A DNA stretch of 64,000 nt from Rhizobium sp. ICMP 5592 (GTDB lineage Bacteria; Pseudomonadota; Alphaproteobacteria; Rhizobiales; Rhizobiaceae), in NCBI RefSeq assembly GCF_009498525.1, contig NZ_QSNT01000008.1, positions 62,001-126,000 of the forward strand, read 5' to 3'. The notes beneath the pieces were generated by a model. It was not told where the DNA came from. It ran no database searches and was given only the letters and a program-made list of their open reading frames with translations. Both the position numbers and the translations under genes were made by a program. Below, piece by piece: positions 35,193 through 43,295 of the stretch (position 1 is its first letter; the number at the start of each line of letters is the position of its first letter).

Positions 35193-35999
35193 TCAGGCTT
35201 CGACGAATGCCCGTTCGAGAACGAATTCGCCGGGATTGGAAACGCTGCCTTCCTTGAAGCCGCGTGCCTGGAGAATAGTCTTGAGGTCGCCGAGCACGGA
35301 TGGCCCGCCGCAGAGCATTACACGGTCACAAGCCGGGTCGAATACCGGTAGCTTCAGGTCTGAGAAGATTTTGCCCGACTGGATGAGGTCTGTGATTCGA
35401 CCCTGGTTCCTGAACGGCTCCCGCGTCACCGACGGGTAATAGGCGAGTTTTGCTGTGACCAGTTCGCCCAGATATTCGTCACTCTGCAACTCCTCGCAGA
35501 GTAGCTCATGGTAGTTGAGATCCGCAACCTGGCGTACAGTATGCGATATAACGACCTTGTCGAAACGGTCGTAGGTCTCGGGATCCTGGGCAAGGCCGAT
35601 AAAAGGCGCTAGTCCTGTTCCCGTGCCCACGAGGAACAGGTTGCGCCCTGGATTGAGCCCATCGAGCACAAGGGTACCGGTGGGCTTGCGACCGACCAAA
35701 ACCTCATCACCTTCCCGGATTTGTCTTAGCCGCGATGTCAGTGGCCCATCAGGCACTTTAATCGAGTAGAATTCGAGCTCGTTTGCGTGGGAAGGACTGG
35801 CGATGGAATAAGCACGAAGCAATGGCTTTCCGTTCAAAATGAGACCCAGCATGACAAACTGCCCGCTTACAAAGCGAAAGCCTGGGTCGCGCGTGGTCTT
35901 GAACGAGAACAGGCTTTCCGTCCAATGCTTGACTGATGTTACTGTCTCTTTGTAAAAGGCTGTGTTCGGCTGGCCGGTGACAACAGAAGCTTGAAGCAT
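35193..35999 (-). CDS. ferredoxin--NADP reductase (Fpr type)
   Basis: 268 residues. FVSGQFVMLGLILNGKPLLR and AYSIASPSHANELEFYSIKV hold the FAD-binding RxYS motif, and LFLVGTGTGLAPFIGLAQDP is the NADP-binding GTGTGLAP. MLCGGPSVLGDLKTILQARG and the C-terminal GEFVLERAFVEA are the usual end, with the terminal aromatic replaced by VEA as in bacterial subclass enzymes. It moves electrons between NADPH and ferredoxin. The 7Fe ferredoxin gene lies downstream on the same strand, 1.3 kb away, and is a natural partner. Confidence 0.93.
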   Translation of the reverse strand: MLQASVVTGQPNTAFYKETVTSVKHWTESLFSFKTTRDPGFRFVSGQFVMLGLILNGKPLLRAYSIASPSHANELEFYSIKVPDGPLTSRLRQIREGDEVLVGRKPTGTLVLDGLNPGRNLFLVGTGTGLAPFIGLAQDPETYDRFDKVVISHTVRQVADLNYHELLCEELQSDEYLGELVTAKLAYYPSVTREPFRNQGRITDLIQSGKIFSDLKLPVFDPACDRVMLCGGPSVLGDLKTILQARGFKEGSVSNPGEFVLERAFVEA

Positions 36000-36439
36000 A
36001 GCTCATCCATTTGGTTAGTCGGAAGCGGGAAGATCAGGATAGGCGGCCAATCGTGTGCAGCCTTCGGCACCAACGTAATGTCCTATAATGGGTGGAATTT
36101 ACCAGGTACCGATTGCGTCTAGCACGCATCTTGGCTTCCTCCCTGTTGTACCTAACCCTTCGAACGCGCCCGCTTTTGCGCGGCCAATTATTTGCTTGTT
36201 CCGGCGGTCGTCTTCATGGAAGATTTCATGCCGAAGTCTCGGAACGATTGTCCGTATTCATCGAGTATCAGCTATCAAATGGAGCGACCGTCCGGGGACT
36301 AATATTTGGAGGAGTGTGTTAGATGACGCAAGAGCGGAGACAATGAAACCAACGCACGTTGATGTTCGTGGACGTGGCGTGAATTTAGAGGAACGACGGC
36401 GTGTAATCTTGAGCGCAATGTCGGGCAAGGATATCCGAA
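36000..36439. other. divergent region between FNR and HxlR genes
   Basis: 440 bases between divergently transcribed genes, holding both promoters. Frames on the plus strand up to 120 residues have no domain features. No palindrome of the island type was found here. Confidence 0.35.
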
Positions 36440-36940
36440 GTGCCCCGCGCCTATAACGCTGATCGAGCCCTTGGAGAGGTCGAAAAGATACTCAAGCTCG
36501 GACGAGGGGGAGCGACAACAAACGATGGCGTTTCCAACATTCGCAGCTATGTAACCGGCATGGCGGACACTGGCTGTCAGCCGGACGATCCTGTCCGCGA
36601 ATTTGCATCCCTGGCAGCCGATCAATGGAGCAGCATGATCCTGCTCGTGCTGCGCGATGGCCCGTTTCGATATTCCATTCTCCACAGATTGGTGGGCGCG
36701 ATCGGCGTTACCGACGGGATCTCGCAGCGTATACTTACGCTGAAGCTCAAGAAGTTACATCACAACGGCTTGATCATAAGGACGATCGAAAATGAGGCTC
36801 CGGTACGCATTAGTTATAGCCTTTCGCCGCTCGGATACTCGTTCGTTGACGAGATCGAGCATTTGGCTCAGTGGGTCATAGGAAAACTACCGGAAATTCA
36901 CGCGGCTCGGGCATCTAACTCCGACGAGTCAGAGAAATAG
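36440..36940 (+). CDS. HxlR family transcriptional regulator
   Basis: 166 residues from a GTG at 36440; an ATG at 36560 would leave 126 residues, the size of the plain winged-helix domain. The HxlR core is clear: ADQWSSMILLVLRDGPFRYS, LVGAIGVTDGISQRILTLKL, KKLHHNGLIIRTIENEAPVR and ISYSLSPLGYSFVDEIEHLA. The motif YxLTPxG is present as YSLSPLG. A longer N-terminal arm is also seen in the second HxlR protein of this window (44323), which supports the longer start. It stands alone at the edge of the catabolic island. Confidence 0.85.
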   Translation: MPRAYNADRALGEVEKILKLGRGGATTNDGVSNIRSYVTGMADTGCQPDDPVREFASLAADQWSSMILLVLRDGPFRYSILHRLVGAIGVTDGISQRILTLKLKKLHHNGLIIRTIENEAPVRISYSLSPLGYSFVDEIEHLAQWVIGKLPEIHAARASNSDESEK

Positions 36941-37403
36941 CCGAGTGCCTCGGAAGCGCGATGGCATAATGTTCGGCCAGTGTTGACGCTGATCTACGAA
37001 ATACAGATCGCCGGCAGGGAGAATAGATCGATCACGGGTGACAAGGCTTCATAAGCCCTTTGCACTGCGGCAGCTTGGCTTGGGGCCAACAAACCAAGCT
37101 GCCGTAGCTGTGTTGATTATGCGGGCGCCAAGACCAACTGTTAGTGGATACAGGCAGGATACCGCTTGAGAGGAAGCAATCGCGTCGTGCAAGGTATTGC
37201 CATCTGATACATGCGCGCACCATGCGCGATTGTGCCACCTAAACTGACGCGGCCGCCGGCGAGCGCTCACATGAAGCATCCTTAAACGAGGTTGCTAAGA
37301 GCTGAAAAACTCGTCCTCCCGCACTGAACACAGTTTTCAGGCGAAAGATCCTTGAAATTTTGCAATTTGACGGCACCAGCCACGGCAACTTCTCAATTTT
37401 TGA
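36941..37403. other. 463-base stretch without a clear gene
   Basis: No complete gene is visible. On the minus strand about 37030-37280, three overlapping frames look as if they could join (GGTIAHGARMYQMAIP, then IASSQAVSCLYPLTVGLGAR, then LGLLAPSQAAAVQRAYEALS), as in a decayed coding sequence with frameshifts. I cannot name the family. Confidence 0.3.
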
Positions 37404-38015
37404 TCAGTAGCCAATGGTAAAGCGCTCGCGCGCATGCTGGGGGTTTTCTAGTTCATTAGCCAATCCCAGTGCAAAATCCTCAAAGGAAATGGAAGTCGGC
37501 ATGCCATCATCCGTCATCAGCATGTGATCCTTTCCATAACGGAATTTTCCGGTGCGTTCTCCAGGACGAAATATGCGCGGCGGAGAGATAAAGGTCCACT
37601 CAAGCTCAGGCGTTTGGCGAAGCAGTGTGAGAAGGTCGCCGCCGCGTAGCGAATTCGCTCGGAACGCCTCTGGAAATTCCGGACGCCGTGCTTCCTCGAT
37701 TCCGTCCGGGTGAAGCAGGCTGCCAGCGCCACCCACCACCACGTATCGCTTGACGCCCGATTTCTTTACGGCTGCGACCAGGACTTCTGGTGCAAGGTCG
37801 ACAAAGCGGACGGAACTGACAACCGCATCATTGCCCTTGATCGCAGCGGCGAGAGCATCTTCCGATCCATCCGTACCGATTGCGACGATGCTCGGGTGGA
37901 TCGGCACTCGATGCGGCCGGCGCACAATCGCAGTCACCTTGTGCCCACGATCGAGTAGTTCATTTAAGATGCGCGAGCCGGCGTTACCGGTGGCGCCGAC
38001 AAGCGCGACTTTCAT
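37404..38015 (-). CDS. NAD(P)H-binding reductase (NmrA/epimerase-like, atypical SDR)
   Basis: 203 residues from the ATG at 38013-38015. MKVALVGATGNAGSRILNEL carries the atypical SDR nucleotide motif GATGNAGSR; later blocks are KRYVVVGGAGSLLHPDGI, ELEWTFISPPRIFRPGERTG and ISFEDFALGLANELENPQHA. The family of about 205-residue NAD(P)H-binding proteins reduces quinones or flavin-like substrates, but the function is usually unknown. It ends the leftward pair with the FAD monooxygenase (38032), which starts upstream and leaves only 16 bases between genes, so the two are cotranscribed. Confidence 0.85.
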   Translation of the reverse strand: MKVALVGATGNAGSRILNELLDRGHKVTAIVRRPHRVPIHPSIVAIGTDGSEDALAAAIKGNDAVVSSVRFVDLAPEVLVAAVKKSGVKRYVVVGGAGSLLHPDGIEEARRPEFPEAFRANSLRGGDLLTLLRQTPELEWTFISPPRIFRPGERTGKFRYGKDHMLMTDDGMPTSISFEDFALGLANELENPQHARERFTIGY

Positions 38016-38031
38016 GACTGTTCCCGCTTTC

Positions 38032-39156
38032 TCAGATGGGTTGGGCAGCAAGAGTAATCATCTTGACCAGCATGCCCTTGTGGTCGGCCTCGGGCGAATG
38101 GTTGAGCTCCCATTCCCCGACCTGGATCGACCCTTCGCAGATCGTCTTGCAGCGATCGTAGCGTCGCTCGTGGAAACGTTGGAGTGCCGCCTCGATCGTC
38201 GGTTTCCTATTCAGCTCGTCTGCAAGCACGACCGCATCCTCAATCGCGAGGCCGGCGCCCTGCGCCAGGTGTGGCGTCGTCGCATGCGCTGCATCACCGA
38301 TGAGCGCCACACGCCCCTCGTACCAGGGCTCTTCGACGAACAGCACCTCCATCGGCCGATAGACGATTTCCTTCGGGTCATGGATCGTTTCCCGAAGTTC
38401 GCCGATGATGCCACCATAACCCTTGAGGCGGTCGCGCATGAGGCCCGGTAGATCTTCCTCGCGGTGATATGGATTGCCGGGCTCGGAGGAGGTCACGAAC
38501 ATGTACATAAGATCATCGGAAAGCGGGCAGAGCCCCGCATTGCCATTGGGGGTGGGGAAGGCGCACAGGTGGTCCATCTCCTTCGGGCGTGGAAAATTGT
38601 GCCGCCAGACAGCCTGACCGGTATAGCGGGGTTTATAGCGATCGCCAAAGAGTAGCGTGCGAACCCTGGAGAAGACGCCGTCCGCCCCAACGACGAGATC
38701 GTATCGCCCAACCGAGTCGTCGGAGAACGTTACGTCGACCCCTTGTTCGTCCTGATCCAAGCCCTTCAGTGTCAGGCCGAGATAGACCCTGGCGCCTCTC
38801 TCCTGGGCCTCCTGCGTCAGCACCTGATGCAGAGCCAGCCGCGAAACGCCCAGATTGGCGGGATAGCTCGGGCCCGCCAAGCGAAGACCGGGAAGTTTGG
38901 CAATCAGGCTGCCGTCCTGAGCGTAGATGCAGGGTTGCTCGAACGGGAAGGCGGCGGCAAGGTACTTGTCGACAATGCCAAGCTCCGCCATGGCGCGCAC
39001 GACGTTAGACTGCTGAATGATACCGACCCCGTACACCGTCCATTCGGTCTTTATCTCGGCGATATCGACCTCAATATTCCGTTCACGGAGTGCAATCGCG
39101 AGGCAAAGGCCCGAAATTCCTCCGCCGACAATCAAAACTTTCTCTATTGTGGCCAT
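38032..39156 (-). CDS. FAD-dependent aromatic monooxygenase (class A flavoprotein)
   Basis: 374 residues from the ATG at 39154-39156, with GGAGG 6 bases upstream. FAD motif VLIVGGGISGLCLAIALRER, the DG motif DLVVGADGVFSRVRTLLFGD, and the GD motif VALIGDAAHATTPHLAQGAG with LAIEDAVVLADEL define the UbiH/PHBH-like group A hydroxylases. Residues HNFPRPKEMDHLCAFPTPNG line the probable substrate region. It would hydroxylate an aromatic ring at the expense of NAD(P)H and O2, giving a catechol for the extradiol dioxygenases of this island. Divergent from the TetR gene at 39287, with an operator-like palindrome between them. Confidence 0.88.
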   Translation of the reverse strand: MATIEKVLIVGGGISGLCLAIALRERNIEVDIAEIKTEWTVYGVGIIQQSNVVRAMAELGIVDKYLAAAFPFEQPCIYAQDGSLIAKLPGLRLAGPSYPANLGVSRLALHQVLTQEAQERGARVYLGLTLKGLDQDEQGVDVTFSDDSVGRYDLVVGADGVFSRVRTLLFGDRYKPRYTGQAVWRHNFPRPKEMDHLCAFPTPNGNAGLCPLSDDLMYMFVTSSEPGNPYHREEDLPGLMRDRLKGYGGIIGELRETIHDPKEIVYRPMEVLFVEEPWYEGRVALIGDAAHATTPHLAQGAGLAIEDAVVLADELNRKPTIEAALQRFHERRYDRCKTICEGSIQVGEWELNHSPEADHKGMLVKMITLAAQPI

Positions 39157-39179
39157 CAAACCCTCCTGGTGTTTTTTGT

Positions 39180-39195
39180 TTAGTCGACCGACCAA
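39180..39195. promoter_or_regulatory. TetR-type operator palindrome (site B)
   Basis: TTAGTCG-AC-CGACCAA matches the island consensus TTGGTCG-NN-CGACCAA at 13 of 14 defined positions. It lies 24 bases upstream of the FAD monooxygenase start and in the divergent region with the TetR gene at 39287. Confidence 0.65.
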
Positions 39196-39286
39196 TTTTA
39201 GTAAAGTGTTTGAGTCCGAGAAAAATCGGAGATATTGAGTTCAATGAAGAATGGGCGAAAACCCAAAACGATAGGAGCTGCTCTAC

Positions 39287-40024
39287 GTGGCCACGACGAA
39301 TGTATTGGCAGAAGAAGCCAGGGCGCCCAAAAGGCGGCAACGAAAATCCGCGACATCGTCGGATAACACTCGCGATAAGATTCTGGATGCGGCAGAGGCG
39401 CTCATTGGAGAACGCACGTACGATACCGTCTCTTTGCGGGAAATCACCCAGGAAGCGCAGGTGACGCTTGCACTTTCAAGCTATCATTTCGGCACGAAGG
39501 ACAAACTCTTCGCCGATATCGTTGCGCGCCGCGCCAACGTCCTTGGTGAGATGCGCCGAGAACGCCTGGCAAAGCTCGAAGCATCGGCGAAGCTCACAAC
39601 TGAAACTATTCTCGATGCCTTCATGCGTCCGTTGTTTGAGAAGATGATTGAAGGTGGGAGAGGTTGGCCCGCCTATCTGCAGATCTTGGCGCAGCTTGGA
39701 CAGACAAACCGCTGGCTGGACCTACTGCATGAAAACTTCGATTCGACAGCCGAGCTTTTCCTGGAAAAGCTTGCCACGACATTGCCGGATGTCACGAGAC
39801 CTCTGCTGATGCGTGGATTTTCGCTGGCGCTGGTGGCGATGCTTCAAACGCTGTCCAAGAACCGGCGGATTGACTCGTTGTCAGGCGGCAAGGTTTCCGC
39901 AGACGACCTCGTCGAAGCCTACAATGTCCTATTGAAGTTCAGCGTTTGCGGTCTCGAAGGCCTTTCTGGGCTGAAAAAGGCGAAAGGCCGATCCCGCTTA
40001 AAGGATTTGACAGCGATAGCCTGA
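39287..40024 (+). CDS. TetR family transcriptional regulator (first)
   Basis: 245 residues from a GTG with AGGAG upstream (39273-39277). After a basic arm (RAPKRRQRKS) the helix-turn-helix domain occupies about residues 28-75: TRDKILDAAEALIGERTYDT, VSLREITQEAQVTLALSSYH and FGTKDKLFADIVARRANVLG. The ligand domain is larger than average and contains MRPLFEKMIEGGRGWPAYLQ, similar to TetR members with the C-terminal TetR_C_7-like domain. Divergent from the FAD monooxygenase gene, with palindrome site B in between; probably autoregulated. Confidence 0.9.
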   Translation: MATTNVLAEEARAPKRRQRKSATSSDNTRDKILDAAEALIGERTYDTVSLREITQEAQVTLALSSYHFGTKDKLFADIVARRANVLGEMRRERLAKLEASAKLTTETILDAFMRPLFEKMIEGGRGWPAYLQILAQLGQTNRWLDLLHENFDSTAELFLEKLATTLPDVTRPLLMRGFSLALVAMLQTLSKNRRIDSLSGGKVSADDLVEAYNVLLKFSVCGLEGLSGLKKAKGRSRLKDLTAIA

Positions 40025-40035
40025 TGATGTCTTGG

Positions 40036-40051
40036 TTGGTCGACCGATCAA
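40036..40051. promoter_or_regulatory. TetR-type operator palindrome (site C)
   Basis: TTGGTCG-AC-CGATCAA, 13 of 14 positions matching the consensus, 14 bases upstream of the SDR ATG at 40065. A repressor here would block the SDR promoter or its early transcription. Confidence 0.65.
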
Positions 40052-40064
40052 TTTTTGGTGTCAT

Positions 40065-40838
40065 ATGGTGTCATCCCTGTTTGACCTTTCCGGAAAAGTC
40101 GCGCTGATCACCGGCGCCCATCGCGGCATCGGCCTTGCCATTGCCGAGGAAATGACGCACGCGGGCGCTGCGGTGGCGATCTGTTCCAATGACGCAGAGG
40201 GTATCGCCCTTGCGGCCGGTCGGCTACGTGGGTCCGGGCTAAATGCCCTGGGGATCGCCTGCGACGTCGGCGTAGATGGTGAGCTGGATCGCCTGGTCGC
40301 AGAGACGGAACGGCAGCTCGGAGCGATTGATATCCTGGTCTGCAATGCCGGGATCAACCCGCATTTCGGGCCGACGGCGGCGGCCAGTGACGATGAATAC
40401 GATGCGATCATGCGAATCAATCTGCGAAGCGTGGTACAATTGACCAACCGGGTAACGCCCGGGATGTCGGCGCGTCGGGACGGCGTGATCATATTGACAT
40501 CCAGTCTTTCGGGGTTGCGTGGAAATGCCCGGATTGGGGTCTATTCCCTCTCCAAGGCTGCCCTGGCGCAACACGCTCGCAACCTCGCCGTTGAACTCGG
40601 AGAGTACAATGTCCGCGCCAATGCCATCTCACCCGGTCTGATTCGCACTGACTTCGCCACGCCCATTCTTTCCAACGAGGACGGCCTTCAGCGGCGCCTT
40701 GAGAAGACGCCGCTCAGGCGGGTTGGTGAAGCTCGCGAAATCGCTGGCGCAGCAGTTTTTCTGGCAGCGCGGGCCGGCGCCTTCGTCACCGGCCATAACT
40801 TGGTCGTCGATGGTGGGACACTCATTTCGGATGCATAA
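40065..40838 (+). CDS. short-chain dehydrogenase/reductase
   Basis: 257 residues from the ATG at 40065. Nucleotide motif TGAHRGIG at about residues 17-24, NAGINPHFGPTAAA, then the Ser-Tyr-Lys set in LTSSLSGLRGNARIGVYSLS followed by K, and ANAISPGLIRTDFATPILSN. The C-terminal TGHNLVVDGGTLISDA is typical. It oxidises or reduces an alcohol/ketone with NAD(P). An operator palindrome precedes it. Convergent with the SDR at 40857. Confidence 0.9.
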   Translation: MVSSLFDLSGKVALITGAHRGIGLAIAEEMTHAGAAVAICSNDAEGIALAAGRLRGSGLNALGIACDVGVDGELDRLVAETERQLGAIDILVCNAGINPHFGPTAAASDDEYDAIMRINLRSVVQLTNRVTPGMSARRDGVIILTSSLSGLRGNARIGVYSLSKAALAQHARNLAVELGEYNVRANAISPGLIRTDFATPILSNEDGLQRRLEKTPLRRVGEAREIAGAAVFLAARAGAFVTGHNLVVDGGTLISDA

Positions 40839-40856
40839 TCCCAAATGCGCGCCGTT

Positions 40857-41651
40857 TCACCAGGCGAGTGCGCCGCCATCTATCCTAAAATCCGCGCCCG
40901 TTACGTATGCCGCCTCATCCGAGGCAAGATAGACGGCGGCCCAGGCGATGTCGTCTGGCTGACCGAGGCGCCCGACCATAAGCTTTTCCTTCACGGCGGC
41001 TAGCAATTCCGGTCTGTCCAACACCGGTCTGGTCGCCGCGGTCACGATCATGCCCGGCGAGATCGAGTTTGCGCGGATCCCATGCGGCGAGCCTTCCATT
41101 GCTAACTGGCGCGTCATGGCCAGTACGCCGCCTTTCCCGGCGGTATGCGCCAGGGCAGGGGAGTTCTTGAGTGCGACATAGGCGTTGGCGGAACCGAAGT
41201 TGAGAATCGCTCCGCCGGAGCGGGCACTCAAATGAGGCCAAGCCGCTTTGCACATCAGAAAGACGGTGTCGAGCTCGCCAGTCAGCGTACGGCGCCAATG
41301 TCGCTCATAATCCATGTCCTCGATCCAAACAAAATCTGCGACCGCTGCCGCGTTAAGGAGGATATCGATACCGCCGAATTCCGCCGCTACGCCCTCGACC
41401 AGCGCGGCCACATCAGATGGCTTCGTGAGATCCGCCTGCCGCGGTGTAAGGTCGAGACCCTCTGCACGGATCTGCGCGCGCGTCGTCTCCACTGCGCCTG
41501 CATCGATATCAACAGCGACGACGCGCGCTCCGTGCCTGGCGAACATCAGGGCGCAGCCTTGTCCGATGCCGCTGCCCGCGCCCGTTACGATAGCCACCTT
41601 GTCCTTCAATCGGTCGGAAAGCTTGCCTCTATTCTCAATCTTGCTCATCAT
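40857..41651 (-). CDS. short-chain dehydrogenase/reductase with His in place of the catalytic Tyr
   Basis: 264 residues. Nucleotide motif TGAGSGIGQG, the NAAAVADFVWIEDMDYERHW segment, and GAILNFGSANAYVALKNSPA followed by LAHTAGKGGVLAMTRQLAME. The Tyr of YxxxK is replaced by His (HTAGK), while Lys is kept. The ending is AAYVTGADFRIDGGALAW. Related SDRs with HTAGKGG are known, so this is a subfamily trait rather than decay. The start overlaps the stop of the upstream SDR gene (41648) by ATGA-type coupling. Confidence 0.88.
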   Translation of the reverse strand: MMSKIENRGKLSDRLKDKVAIVTGAGSGIGQGCALMFARHGARVVAVDIDAGAVETTRAQIRAEGLDLTPRQADLTKPSDVAALVEGVAAEFGGIDILLNAAAVADFVWIEDMDYERHWRRTLTGELDTVFLMCKAAWPHLSARSGGAILNFGSANAYVALKNSPALAHTAGKGGVLAMTRQLAMEGSPHGIRANSISPGMIVTAATRPVLDRPELLAAVKEKLMVGRLGQPDDIAWAAVYLASDEAAYVTGADFRIDGGALAW

Positions 41652-42463
41652 TCGACTCCGCTAAATAATTCATTGAAGCGTGCATATCCGGGGATATGGA
41701 CGGATGTGCCGCCATCGGCGACGATGATCTGTCCGGTAATGTATCGCGCTTCGCGCGAGGCGAGGAACGCAACCGTGTAGGCGATGTCCATCGGGTCACC
41801 GAGATACGGTGTCAGTGTTTCCTCCTCTACAATCTCGCGCAGTCGGCTCGGGAGATTCTCGAGCGCCGCTTTTGAAGCTGTCAAGCCGGGCAGCACCGCG
41901 TTGCAACGGATACCCCGCTTGCCGTGCGAGGTCGCGATGGAGCGTGTCAGCTGAATCACCGCCGCTTTGGATGCGCTGTAGGCTGCCTGAATGATGTTGC
42001 CCTGAAGAGCCAGATTGGATGCAGTATTGATGATGACGCCAGACCCCTGGTCTGCCATGATCTGCAGCGCCTCACGGCAGCAGATCATCGTGCCGCGGGT
42101 ATTGACCTGGAATGTGCGATCCCAGACTTCCGTCTCCATGCGCGCGATGTCGAGATCGCGCTGCGCATAGTCGGGTGTTAGCAACGCAGCATTATTGTCG
42201 AGAATGTCGAGGCGGCCAAAGGCCCCCAGGGCAACGGCGAACATTTGTTTGACACTCGCTTCGTCGCCGATGTCGACATGAATTCCCAGAGCAATACCGC
42301 CGCCCGCGTTGATTGCGTCGGCTGTGGCACGGGCCTGATCCCCATCGATGTCCGCAACAACGACCCTCGCACCGCGGTCGGCCAGCACACGGCTTGTTGC
42401 CGTGCCAATTCCGCCCGCGCCGCCTGTGACGATCGCAGTCATGCCTTCTAGCACTCGTTCCAT
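41648..42463 (-). CDS. short-chain dehydrogenase/reductase
   Basis: 271 residues from the ATG at 42461-42463, preceded by GGGAAGGA. TGGAGGIGTATSRVLADRGA is the cofactor motif; NNAALLTPDYAQRDL is the NNA(G) block, INTASNLALQGNIIQAAYSA with SKAAVIQLTRS gives Ser, Tyr and Lys, and the ending is YITGQIIVADGGTSVHIPGY. It is cotranscribed with the SDR at 40857 and preceded by operator-like site D. Confidence 0.9.
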   Translation of the reverse strand: MERVLEGMTAIVTGGAGGIGTATSRVLADRGARVVVADIDGDQARATADAINAGGGIALGIHVDIGDEASVKQMFAVALGAFGRLDILDNNAALLTPDYAQRDLDIARMETEVWDRTFQVNTRGTMICCREALQIMADQGSGVIINTASNLALQGNIIQAAYSASKAAVIQLTRSIATSHGKRGIRCNAVLPGLTASKAALENLPSRLREIVEEETLTPYLGDPMDIAYTVAFLASREARYITGQIIVADGGTSVHIPGYARFNELFSGVE

Positions 42464-42479
42464 ACGGTCCTTCCCAATT

Positions 42480-42495
42480 TTGGTCGGCTGACTAA
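42480..42495. promoter_or_regulatory. TetR-type operator palindrome (site D, degenerate)
   Basis: TTGGTCG-GC-TGACTAA, a full left half with two mismatches in the right half. It lies 17 bases upstream of the SDR start at 42463 and 45 bases before the end of the second TetR gene. Confidence 0.5.
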
Positions 42496-42539
42496 GCCTC
42501 GGCCTGCCGTTCTTGACAAGGAGGAACAGAAATGTTCCC

Positions 42540-43181
42540 TCAAACCCTGCCCAGAGGCTGGGAAAGCAAGTAGGAAGCGCAGACATGCGCCACTTCATCG
42601 CCTAACGTCTCCCAAGAGAGAATAGTCTCTGACTCGAAGTTAGAGCCCGACATTATGCGGCGCGTGAATGTGGCGTAGACGATACGGAAGCAAACATCCG
42701 CTGCGACTTCCGGCTGCGCATGCCCGAACTGGCGGATCGATGAGAGCAGGAAAGTTTCGAACGCCAGAGCAAGCTGTATGCTGGAGCGCGAACCTCGGCG
42801 CCTCGTGTCTTCGTCCACTGCACCGCGCAAGATCATGACCTTCAGCAGTCCTTCATTCTGCTGGAAGAAGGTCGCAAGGCGCCCGACCGCTTCTACCACC
42901 AGCCGATCGTCGGGCAGGCTGGAATCGATACGGCGAAACAGGTCCGACTGTTCGGCGTCGATCCGCTTCAGGATTTCCTCCTGAAGCGAGGCAAAGAGGG
43001 CGTCCTTCCCCTCAAAACGTTGGTAGATCGAGCCGATCGACACACCAGATCGGATGCTCAGTTCGGCGATCGAGAGGCCTTCGAACCCCTTTTCTTCAAG
43101 GAGGTCGACGCCTGCCGCCATCAGCTTTTCCAGCGAGTTGCGACTGCGTTTCTGGAGCGGCGCCCGAGTGGGATAATCCAT
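42540..43181 (-). CDS. TetR family transcriptional regulator (second)
   Basis: 213 residues from the second of two adjacent ATGs (43179-43181) with GAGAGG just upstream. Basic start MDYPTRAPLQKRSRNSLEKL, then the helix-turn-helix region with VDLLEEKGFEGLSIAELSIR and SGVSIGSIYQRFEGKDALFA. It is divergent from the extradiol dioxygenase gene, and a perfect operator palindrome (43194-43209) sits 13 bases before its own start. That position makes it the best candidate for the protein that binds the repeated palindrome. Confidence 0.9.
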   Translation of the reverse strand: MDYPTRAPLQKRSRNSLEKLMAAGVDLLEEKGFEGLSIAELSIRSGVSIGSIYQRFEGKDALFASLQEEILKRIDAEQSDLFRRIDSSLPDDRLVVEAVGRLATFFQQNEGLLKVMILRGAVDEDTRRRGSRSSIQLALAFETFLLSSIRQFGHAQPEVAADVCFRIVYATFTRRIMSGSNFESETILSWETLGDEVAHVCASYLLSQPLGRV

Positions 43182-43193
43182 CATACCTCTCAA

Positions 43194-43209
43194 TTGGTCG
43201 ACCGACCAA
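43194..43209. promoter_or_regulatory. TetR-type operator palindrome (site E, perfect)
   Basis: TTGGTCG-AC-CGACCAA, a perfect inverted repeat. It lies between the divergent TetR (second) and extradiol dioxygenase genes, directly before the -35-like TTGACT at 43213. Confidence 0.72.
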
Positions 43210-43212
43210 TTT

Positions 43213-43241
43213 TTGACTTGAATTAGAATTTCGATTCTAAT
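43213..43241 (+). promoter_or_regulatory. promoter of the extradiol dioxygenase gene, with a second palindrome
   Basis: TTGACT (43213-43218), a 17-base spacer and TCTAAT (43236-43241) fit a sigma-70 promoter for the gene at 43296. The spacer and -10 hold a different perfect inverted repeat, ATTAGAAT-TTCG-ATTCTAAT (43222-43241). It could bind another regulator, or form a hairpin in the transcript only if transcription starts upstream. Confidence 0.5.
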
Positions 43242-43295
43242 ATCAAAGAATAAGTTTTGGAAGGCCGCATTGCGCGGCCCGATCCCTGGAGGAGC

